The notes beneath the pieces were generated by a model, which did no database searches, was not told where the DNA came from, and was given only the letters and a program-made list of their open reading frames with translations. From NCBI GenBank assembly GCA_964651515.1, contig CAZYYB010000139.1:1-6811 (forward strand): DNA of 6,811 nucleotides, written 5' to 3'. Below, piece after piece: positions 1 through 5,706 of this stretch. Origin of the DNA: BOG-1184 sp964651515. GTDB taxonomy: Bacteria; Fibrobacterota; Chitinivibrionia; Chitinivibrionales; Chitinispirillaceae. How positions within the stretch are numbered: position 1 is the first letter of the stretch; each line of letters starts with the position of its first letter. The position numbers and the translations under genes were made by a program.

Positions 1-147
1 AAGACCTTTTTAATGGCCGACGGACAGGGCGTGACAACGAAGGTCGCCTCTATCGATCAAGCGATGCTGACACTGTATGCACCGGATGGCCGGGTAACCA
101 CACGCTCACTCGATGATCAGCCGATGCCGGTGGCATTTGCACGCTGA
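1..147 (+). CDS. C-terminal fragment of an unidentified protein
   Basis: An open frame enters from the left edge in frame 1 and stops at TGA 145-147, giving the last 48 residues (begins KTFLMADGQG, ends PMPVAFAR). The stretch LTLYAPDGRVTTRSL looks like a beta hairpin with an Asp-Gly-Arg turn. That turn recalls the C-terminal beta domains of many secreted proteins, including type IX sorting domains, but the fragment is too short to assign and lacks a clear sorting-domain ending. The frame is supported by the intrinsic terminator that begins 33 bases after its stop codon. The start and most of the gene lie outside the window. Confidence 0.6.
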   Translation, partial: KTFLMADGQGVTTKVASIDQAMLTLYAPDGRVTTRSLDDQPMPVAFAR

Positions 148-180
148 AAAAACAAAAACCATTGCAGTTTGATTTGTAAA

Positions 181-216
181 AGGCCTCCGGCGACTCCTCG
201 TCGGGGGCCTTTTTTT
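181..216 (+). terminator. Intrinsic terminator after the left-edge gene
   Basis: A 13-bp stem (181-193 with 198-210, two G-U wobbles) closes a 4-base loop and is followed at once by a run of seven T. This is a textbook Rho-independent terminator for the + strand gene ending at 147. Read on the minus strand, the same stem is followed by only four T. It could therefore weakly terminate the kinase operon that ends at 255, making it possibly bidirectional. A second, AT-only-loop inverted repeat (211-218 with 224-231, 8 bp perfect, 5-base loop) follows directly and may add to termination in either direction. Confidence 0.9.
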
Positions 217-254
217 GCTTTTTGCAAAAAATATTTTTCCGGGGACCCGTTATA

Positions 255-1976
255 TCAAGAGGGATTGATTTTCCTAGCTTTAATATTTTTTTTGACCTTA
301 TCGATCAACTCGCCTGCATGATACGGTTTGGGTAGACTGCTGTTAAACCCATATTCGCCCGGATTCGCCATGATCGGGTGGTCGGAATATCCGCTCGATG
401 CTATAACCACAAGATCGGGGTCAATAAGCCGCAGCTCCTGTATGGTATCCGCCCCGCCTCTCCCGCCGGGTATGCTGAGGTCGAGAAAAGCTCCAATTAT
501 GGGCGTGCCTGAGTGAAGAGCAGTTTTTATGCAATCGATTGCCTCATCACCATTTCGTGCTTCCACGATACAGTAGCCGATTTTAGAAAGAACCGCCGAG
601 GCGACGTCACGGATGGATTCCTCATCATCCATAATGAGGATTTTTCCATCTCCCCGGTATTCCTCCTGATAGAAAGCGCCATTCTTTTCAGGGGGAGCTG
701 CTGCCGTATCCTGCGATGCGGGAAGGTAAATATGAAAGGTCGTGCCTTCCGAAACCATGGATTCTACATCTATCAATCCATGATGTTTTTTGACAATAGA
801 GTCACTTATGGCGAGGCCCAATCCGCTTCCTGCCGCCTTGGTGGTAAAAAATGGATCGAAAATGCGCTGCATGTCCTGCGAATGAATACCGGCCCCATGG
901 TCGCGGATGGATATTTTAAGGAATTTTTGAGCAGGGGGAAGCGATGATGGAATCTGGTTTGGAGGCACGTTGATTATTATAATCTCGATACTCCCGCTTC
1001 CGGGCATGGCTTGACGCGCATTTAAAACGATGTTGTGGATTACCTGTGACATTTGATTTTCATCCATAAAACACGGCAGGAGGTTCTCCTCAATCGAAAA
1101 TTGAACCGTAATAGCTGAGCCGCTCAATGCAAAATCTGCGCAATCTCTAACCAACTCCTCCATTGACTGTTTTTTTAAGACCGGATCTCCGCCTTTTGAG
1201 AAGGTAAGCAGCCGCTGTGTAAGGTACTTTGCACGATCAAAAATACGCCGCGTTTTTGCGAGTGTCTGGAAGGCCTGGTGTGCTCCCCCGTCCTCCGCAT
1301 AGCTTTGGGCGAGATCGACATACCCGATGATCCCGGACAGAAGGTTGTTGAAATCGTGGGCAAGGCCGCCGGCAAGAACCCCCAGCGAATCGAGTCTTTC
1401 AGTCCGCTGAAGAATTTCTTCGCTTTTTTTTCGTAGCGTTATGTCAAAAACAGCGGTCAATATTTCCGCGGACGCCTCGCCTGCCTCGGGCAGAAGGATA
1501 CTGGCTATCTCCACAAAAAAAAACTCGTCGTTCCTCTTTTTCAGCCATATTTCACAAGTTTGAGATAGTCCGGGAGTAAGCGCCTGGCGATGTTGATGAA
1601 ATAAATCCTTGTCGTCACTTTTGACGAAAACATTGAATGGTTTGCCGATAAGTTCGCTTCGTTCGATCCCCAGAAGCAGCGAAACGGTCAAGTTGGCCTC
1701 GATAATCCTGCTGGTGCGGTCCATCGACACATAGCCCACCGGCGCGAAATCATAGAGGTCGGAAAATCGCCTGTTGGAACGCTCTAGAGCGGAGTGCGAT
1801 TGCCGCAACTCCTCGTTCTGCACCTCTAATTCGATTTGATGAACCTGTAATTCATGACTCAGGAATTTGAAGTCGGGCCGTGAAATTTCTGGCGGTTTTG
1901 TTCCTGAAGACAGCAGTGCTTCCGCCTTTTTCCGGAGTTCAGGTAGTTTATTCCGGCCCGTTTTTTTTGTCGTCAT
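255..1976 (-). CDS. PAS-domain hybrid sensor histidine kinase with C-terminal receiver
   Basis: A soluble two-component hybrid kinase of 573 residues with no membrane segment, so it should sense a cytoplasmic signal. From the ATG at 1976, an N-terminal helical and coiled segment (about 40-75, with HELQVHQIELEVQNEELR) leads into a PAS domain (about 71-185, DFAPVGYVSMD onward). A HisKA-type domain follows with the H-box LAHDFNN (His207). The ATPase domain has the N-box (about 315-324, NIVLNARQAM), G1 DHGAGI, F-box FDPFFTTK and G2 GSGLGL. The receiver (about 443-565) keeps the acidic pair Asp450/Asp451, phospho-acceptor Asp499, Ser528 and Lys550, so both halves look active. The kinase core is NtrB-like. 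An alternative TTG start at 1991 overlaps the stop of the upstream gene and adds five residues. I prefer the ATG, 11 bp after that stop, although neither has a strong ribosome site. No DNA-binding response regulator lies in the window, so the output partner is unknown. Confidence 0.95.
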   Translation of the reverse strand: MTTKKTGRNKLPELRKKAEALLSSGTKPPEISRPDFKFLSHELQVHQIELEVQNEELRQSHSALERSNRRFSDLYDFAPVGYVSMDRTSRIIEANLTVSLLLGIERSELIGKPFNVFVKSDDKDLFHQHRQALTPGLSQTCEIWLKKRNDEFFFVEIASILLPEAGEASAEILTAVFDITLRKKSEEILQRTERLDSLGVLAGGLAHDFNNLLSGIIGYVDLAQSYAEDGGAHQAFQTLAKTRRIFDRAKYLTQRLLTFSKGGDPVLKKQSMEELVRDCADFALSGSAITVQFSIEENLLPCFMDENQMSQVIHNIVLNARQAMPGSGSIEIIIINVPPNQIPSSLPPAQKFLKISIRDHGAGIHSQDMQRIFDPFFTTKAAGSGLGLAISDSIVKKHHGLIDVESMVSEGTTFHIYLPASQDTAAAPPEKNGAFYQEEYRGDGKILIMDDEESIRDVASAVLSKIGYCIVEARNGDEAIDCIKTALHSGTPIIGAFLDLSIPGGRGGADTIQELRLIDPDLVVIASSGYSDHPIMANPGEYGFNSSLPKPYHAGELIDKVKKNIKARKINPS

Positions 1977-1987
1977 GGAGCATCCAG

Positions 1988-2377
1988 TCAATCGGCGAAC
2001 CTTCGTTGGCTGAATATCCTCCTGAACAGGTCCAGGAGGTCGCTTGCAGTATTTCCCACGATAATGAACGAGGGATTATCTTCCTCGATTGCACGGCGCC
2101 GGTTTTTTATCCAATCTTTTACCGATGCATCAACCTCGAGGGTCTTCATCCGGTGTGCATCAAGCGCTCCGTGTTCGAGAAGCTCCAGCCGGATAATAAC
2201 CCCTGCCAATTGATTCAAGGTAAAATAATTTTCAGCGGTTACCGTTCCCCGGTCGCCGGCGATGGCCTCCATGCCGGCATCCAGAATTTTTACCATGGAT
2301 GCCTGCTCGTCGCAACCCGTCTTCATTATTTGTTCAAGTACCCTATGTTCCTCGCCGCTTATGGAAAAATCGAGCAT
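1988..2377 (-). CDS. Hypothetical 129-residue protein, co-transcribed with the hybrid kinase
   Basis: I do not recognise this family. The 129-residue product has no signal peptide and no membrane segment. It looks mainly helical, with an acidic N-terminal half (MLDFSISGEEHRVLEQIM), a charged middle (DWIKNRRRAIEEDNPSF) and a basic C-terminus (FRRIFSQRRFAD). The ATG at 2377 has a good ribosome site, GAGG at 2386-2389, 8 bases upstream. Its TGA (1988-1990) overlaps a possible TTG start of the histidine kinase, and the kinase ATG lies only 11 bases further on. Translational coupling and a shared function in signalling are therefore likely, though this is inferred from position only. It could be an accessory or input protein for the kinase. 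No catalytic motif is visible. Confidence 0.8.
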   Translation of the reverse strand: MLDFSISGEEHRVLEQIMKTGCDEQASMVKILDAGMEAIAGDRGTVTAENYFTLNQLAGVIIRLELLEHGALDAHRMKTLEVDASVKDWIKNRRRAIEEDNPSFIIVGNTASDLLDLFRRIFSQRRFAD

Positions 2378-2396
2378 GATAATTACCTCAGGTTAA

Positions 2397-2427
2397 ATAT
2401 CCGGTGGGTGACCAGAGAACCGGATAT
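2397..2427. promoter_or_regulatory. Perfect inverted repeat just upstream of the 129-residue gene
   Basis: The arms ATATCCGGT (2397-2405) and ACCGGATAT (2419-2427) are perfect complements of 9 bp separated by 13 bases. On the minus strand the repeat ends 7 bases before the ribosome site of the gene starting at 2377. It could be an operator or an mRNA hairpin controlling that gene and the kinase. The minus-strand downstream side is not a T run, so it is a poor intrinsic terminator for the lipoprotein gene. The symmetry is seen directly; the function is inference. Confidence 0.5.
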
Positions 2428-2436
2428 ATTGGTGAC

Positions 2437-2455
2437 GCCGCGCAGTCGTCGCGGC
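2437..2455. repeat. GC-rich hairpin between the lipoprotein gene and the 129-residue gene
   Basis: The arms GCCGCG (2437-2442) and CGCGGC (2450-2455) form a perfect 6-bp stem with a 7-base loop, 16 bases beyond the lipoprotein stop on the minus strand. No T run follows in that direction. It may protect the 3' end of the lipoprotein message or attenuate read-through, but it is not a canonical terminator. Confidence 0.45.
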
Positions 2456-2471
2456 ACGGAGAATAAATTCC

Positions 2472-3347
2472 TCACAGGAAGTATCCTATTACTTCGATAA
2501 CATTGAGTCCAAAAAAGAGCTGCGGAGATTTAAATTCATGAAGATTAATAATGACTCCGCCGGTTATCCCATAGAGCCAGGAAACGCCTATCCCGATATT
2601 TTCAAGGCTGAAAATGTTTTGAGTTGTTGTCGAGTTGGAATCGACCATCACGACGTTATTAAACAGAATTATGCTTGGCGAAAAGAGGTAGTTATCGTAG
2701 GTCCCGGTCGCGTAGGGCGTAACCGCCAGTCCAATGCCCCAGCCCAATGCGTACTTGCCGTAGTTTTTTCCGACCGGGTAAATAGTCGGCCCGGAGTAGG
2801 CGGCCGCCTTGGGATACGGCATATCCATGGTAAATTGCTTCATGAATACATAGGCATCCTGCACAATTTTATAAATGGTAAAGTAGTACTTTTTACCGGG
2901 TTGCGGGTTTATGTCGATTTCCGACCGTGCATGCATCTCCTGGTCCAGGATCAGGGCTTCGGCATTCTGGTCATCGACGGAGATGATTTTCAGCCGGTAC
3001 CGGTCGGTTGCCAGGGTATCGATGCAGGTAATGGTAAGCTGCCTCTTGTTGGACGCCTGAGGGGACCATATATAATTGCTTTTTATTTCCTCAATGGTAT
3101 CATGGTCCTTGAAACAGGCATAATAAAGCACCGGCGCTTTTTTATTGCCGGACTTCCAATAGGTCAGCTGGAAGACGCTGTCGTCGGGATTGCATCCAAT
3201 CGCCGGACTTTTTACCATCGCTTCGGCCGGTTGCCCGGCATTCCCGATTTTCGCTATTGAGGCATGCAGGTTAATAAGCGGCACCTGCGTGCATCCCGCC
3301 AGCCAGAGTATAAGGGTTAATGGGATAACAGTCAATTTTATTTTCAC
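2472..3347 (-). CDS. Predicted outer-membrane lipoprotein of unknown function
   Basis: The 291-residue product begins with a lipoprotein signal peptide: basic MKIK, a hydrophobic stretch, then the lipobox LAGC with Cys19. The following residue is Thr rather than Asp, which under the enterobacterial +2 rule favours outer-membrane sorting. The start is GTG at 3347, chosen because it gives the complete signal peptide; the ribosome site is weak (GAG about 4 bases upstream). The mature N-terminal half is soluble-looking and beta rich, with three further cysteines (52, 78, 108). From about residue 197 onward the sequence becomes a series of alternating, Gly/aromatic-rich strands (GKYALGWGIGLAVTPY, SPSIILFNNVVMV, ENIGIGVSWLYG, QLFFGLNVIEVIGYFL). 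It ends in Phe-Leu, like outer-membrane beta proteins. I do not recognise the family. It lies 94 bp upstream of the 129-residue gene and could share a transcript with it. Confidence 0.85.
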   Translation of the reverse strand: MKIKLTVIPLTLILWLAGCTQVPLINLHASIAKIGNAGQPAEAMVKSPAIGCNPDDSVFQLTYWKSGNKKAPVLYYACFKDHDTIEEIKSNYIWSPQASNKRQLTITCIDTLATDRYRLKIISVDDQNAEALILDQEMHARSEIDINPQPGKKYYFTIYKIVQDAYVFMKQFTMDMPYPKAAAYSGPTIYPVGKNYGKYALGWGIGLAVTPYATGTYDNYLFSPSIILFNNVVMVDSNSTTTQNIFSLENIGIGVSWLYGITGGVIINLHEFKSPQLFFGLNVIEVIGYFL

Positions 3348-4031
3348 AGCGCTCTTTTTTACCGGTTAAAGAATGATTTAGTTCGGGTATACTATCGATA
3401 ACGAGGGCAATGTAAGGTTAATTGCCGAAATAGCATTTGTCAGATAAGCCAGGTGCGCACCCGATTCAGGTACTTAATTCGCAATAAACGTGCCAGATTC
3501 TTACCTTTCAGGCTCCTTCACACCTGGATATGGCCGCCATGCTGCGGTCCATCTTAGTCAATCATCTACCTCAAGGAGTATAATCTGCTATTTTCATGGT
3601 TCATCATTTTTTACCATGTCGGTTAAAATCGAATTTCTTCCTTGTTTCCCGGCAGTGTCGGCTAAGGTTCAGCCGTCTCTATTAACTAAAAAACCTCCTT
3701 GAAGGTACTATTTCCTGATTTCAAGATGATCAGTCTTATAAATAAGATTTTCCGCCCGGAATGGTTGGAGACAGGCCCGGGCCAATTGCAATGGGTAACG
3801 TGCCATGCCTCACGTATCTGGAGCGTAAGCCCTGCCTGGCGCTCTCCGTGGCAGGATTTCACTGCAGTTATTGATTAACAATGTAATAGCGGGCATGGTA
3901 ATTGCGTACTTCTAAAAACTTAAGGACCTGTTCCAATCGGTTAAAGGCCAGTCGACGGCCGGAAAATACATAGGCAGCCCGCCCTGAATTTAAAGCCGGG
4001 AATTCCTTTTCACCAGTATCGGAGGTTTCAT
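3348..4031. other. Long gene-free divergent intergenic region
   Basis: This 684-bp region separates the minus-strand lipoprotein gene from the plus-strand OmpA-family gene and must hold their divergent promoters. I see no convincing coding sequence, tRNA or known riboswitch. Visible symmetry includes the 10-bp palindromes GGTGCGCACC (3452-3461) and GGCCCGGGCC (3774-3783), the adjacent ATTGCAAT (3785-3792), a 6-bp stem with a 13-base loop (CCTGCC...GGCAGG, about 3831-3855), and CTTGAA...TTCAAG (3698-3725). A weak promoter-like pair for the OmpA gene is TTCACT (3858-3863) with TGTAAT (3882-3887) at 18-base spacing. I would not rely on it. Confidence 0.6.
4021..4026 (+). promoter_or_regulatory. 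Strong ribosome binding site of the OmpA-family gene
   Basis: GGAGGT lies 5 bases before the ATG at 4032. This near-perfect Shine-Dalgarno match fixes the start and suggests high expression, as expected for an abundant outer-membrane protein. Confidence 0.9.
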
Positions 4032-5477
4032 ATGAGTAAAATCATTACCTGCATGTTCGCCTTTATGGCGCTTGCAACCAGCGGTTTTGCCGGAGACAGT
4101 ACCGGCAACACAACCTACGGCGAACGGGCCGGGGCATTCTCAATCTCCCCGTTCGTGGGGTGGTATAACTACGACGAAACCCAGCTTCTCTACACCCGAC
4201 CCCTTTTTGGCTTTCGGCTGGGTTATGACTTTACCAGTCATTGGGCGGCTGAAGTGGAACTGAATTATGCTTCCACGGAATATCCGATAGCCAATGGGTC
4301 CTCAGAAGATGTAACCGCCTATTCCTATCGGCTTGATCTCCTGTATAATTTCATGCCCTGTTCGATGCTGGATCCCTATCTTGCAGCCGGACCCGGAGCT
4401 ACTTCCCTTTACTCAATCTATCCGGACGCGGTCCCCGGTAAAACCAATAACGATTTTTCCGTCGATGTGGGCGGCGGTCTGAAATGGTTTCTGTCGGAAT
4501 CGTTTGCCGTGAGAGGGGACGTTCGCCACCTTTTTATTTTTAATAACGTAAACGTTGATCCCAACAACCACTCAATCCTGAATAATTGGCAATACACCGC
4601 GGGCGTCGATTTCCTGTTCGGCGGGAAAAAATGCAAAAAGGCCCCGGAAGCCATGGCAACAGAAGCCCCGGCTCCGATGGTAGCAGCTGCGCCCGAAGCG
4701 CCGCTCGAACCGATACCGGCCTTTGAGCCGACCCCGGAGAAGACCAAATACTTCGTTTACCTGCATAATGTCGAGTTCGACATAGGGAGAGCCAATATCC
4801 GGCCGCAATATCGCGATGAGTTGGCCAGGGTGGGAGACTTCATGAAGAAATATCCTGCCACCAATGCCGTTATCGAAGGATACACCGACTCGGTAGGCAC
4901 CGATGAATACAACATGCAGCTCTCGCAGCAGCGCGCCGACAGCGTCGTGAAATTTCTCGAGGTCAATTTCGGCATAGATTCCTCCCGTCTTTCTGCAAAA
5001 GGGTACGGCAAAACAATGCCGGTCGCCACGAACACAACATGGGCAGGGAGACAGGCAAATCGGCACATCAAAGCCATCATCGACGGTGCTCTCGATGTCG
5101 CCGGGTTGACCACGCCCCCGGACATGCTCGCAATGTCCCTGAACATTGAGTTCGACCCCAAAAGCGCGGAGATCCAGCCGGCCTATTACGATAAGATAAA
5201 CCAGGTCGGCGATTTCATGAAGCAGTACCCGACTACCAGCGCAATTATCGAGGGACACACGGATAACGCCGGTACCGAAGAGCAGCTCCTTGCACTGTCC
5301 CAGGAACGCGCCGAAAGGGTGGTTGACTACCTCGTGAATAAATACGGGATCGATCGTTCCCGTTTTACCGCCAAAGGGTATGGGGATACCAGGCGCATTG
5401 CCTATAACAGCACCCCCGAGGGAAGGGCGAGGAATCGGAGAATCGACGCCATCATTAATTTTCCCCTTGCTAAGTAG
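4032..5477 (+). CDS. OmpA-family outer-membrane protein with beta barrel and two tandem OmpA domains
   Basis: The 481-residue exported protein probably anchors the outer membrane to peptidoglycan. A signal peptide (1-20, cleavage likely after SGFA) precedes an OmpA-like beta-barrel domain (about 33-197; FVGWYNYDET, GFRLGYDF, YLAAGPGA, VDVGGGLKWF, AGVDFLFGGKK). A Pro/Ala/Glu-rich periplasmic linker spans about 203-237. Two OmpA C-terminal domains follow. The first (about 240-350) has VEFDIGRANI, EGYTDSVGTDEYN and LSQQRADSV; Asp286 and Arg301 match the diaminopimelate-binding pair of the family. The second (about 366-476) has IEFDPKSAEI, EGHTDNAGTEEQ, LSQERAERV and RARNRRID, with Asp411 and Arg426. 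Most OmpA proteins carry one such domain, so the duplication is unusual. The first copy has NRH where the second has the usual NRR. The gene appears monocistronic, with a long leader before it and a strong hairpin after it. Confidence 0.95.
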   Translation: MSKIITCMFAFMALATSGFAGDSTGNTTYGERAGAFSISPFVGWYNYDETQLLYTRPLFGFRLGYDFTSHWAAEVELNYASTEYPIANGSSEDVTAYSYRLDLLYNFMPCSMLDPYLAAGPGATSLYSIYPDAVPGKTNNDFSVDVGGGLKWFLSESFAVRGDVRHLFIFNNVNVDPNNHSILNNWQYTAGVDFLFGGKKCKKAPEAMATEAPAPMVAAAPEAPLEPIPAFEPTPEKTKYFVYLHNVEFDIGRANIRPQYRDELARVGDFMKKYPATNAVIEGYTDSVGTDEYNMQLSQQRADSVVKFLEVNFGIDSSRLSAKGYGKTMPVATNTTWAGRQANRHIKAIIDGALDVAGLTTPPDMLAMSLNIEFDPKSAEIQPAYYDKINQVGDFMKQYPTTSAIIEGHTDNAGTEEQLLALSQERAERVVDYLVNKYGIDRSRFTAKGYGDTRRIAYNSTPEGRARNRRIDAIINFPLAK

Positions 5478-5494
5478 TAAGTAAGGGACATTGA

Positions 5495-5542
5495 ACAGCC
5501 AGGGAGTCCCGGGAGATACCTCTCCTGGGGACCTCTGGCTGT
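5495..5542 (+). terminator. Strong hairpin downstream of the OmpA-family gene, without a T run
   Basis: The outer arms ACAGCCAG (5495-5502) and CTGGCTGT (5535-5542) pair perfectly. Inner segments GTCCC with GGGAC and GGAGA with TCTCC extend the stem with small interruptions to a 4-base loop. It begins 18 bases after the OmpA stop codon. The following bases (AACTATATC) lack a T tract, so it may be a non-canonical terminator or a 3'-end stabiliser rather than a standard intrinsic terminator. Confidence 0.5.
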
Positions 5543-5580
5543 AACTATATCAAGGCAGCAATAGATTGATTCCCAATATA

Positions 5581-5641
5581 GGTTATCCGGACTGAGGATT
5601 CGATGCATGTATGGCATGACCGGATCACCTTGATAATAACC
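5581..5641. repeat. Imperfect nested inverted repeat upstream of the repeat-protein genes
   Basis: GGTTAT (5581-5586) pairs with ATAACC (5636-5641). An overlapping alternative pairs ATCCGG (5585-5590) with CCGGAT (5620-5625), with a further short stem ATGC...GCAT inside. It lies 65 bases before the ATG at 5707, in the leader or promoter zone. It could be an operator or leader structure for the repeat-protein operon. Apart from the hairpin at 5495-5542, nothing else is identified in the 229-bp gap 5478-5706, and no promoter with good boxes was found. Confidence 0.3.
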
Positions 5642-5706
5642 GGCATACTTATTGCATGATAATAGTTTATCTGCTTCTATTTTTGACTATGTAAAAGGAA
5701 ACTACC

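Noticed and set aside
1..147. Type IX secretion sorting domain at the end of the left-edge protein
   Set aside because: Only a vague Asp-Gly-Arg hairpin resemblance; the fragment is too short and the ending is not typical.
1880..3260. Plus-strand frames opposite the kinase, 129-residue and lipoprotein genes
   Set aside because: Shadows of minus-strand genes with recognisable domains, signal peptide or ribosome site.
3490..3702. 70-residue + strand open frame in the divergent region
   Set aside because: GTG start, no good ribosome site, low-complexity Ser/Pro-rich product with no recognisable feature; probably chance.
3791..3874. 27-residue Cys-containing frame starting MGNVPC
   Set aside because: Overlaps the other short frame in a different phase and lacks a well-placed ribosome site.
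3726..3878. 50-residue + strand ATG frame (MISLINKIFRPEWLETG...)
   Set aside because: No Shine-Dalgarno sequence upstream and no recognisable motif; unusually Trp-rich but without further support.
4418..5258. Minus-strand frames opposite the OmpA-family gene
   Set aside because: The + strand has unmistakable OmpA domains throughout; these frames have no coherent features.
5630..5663. Promoter for the repeat-protein operon using TTGATA (5630) and GATAAT (5658)
   Set aside because: Spacing of 22 bases is too long for a sigma-70 promoter; no better pair was found.
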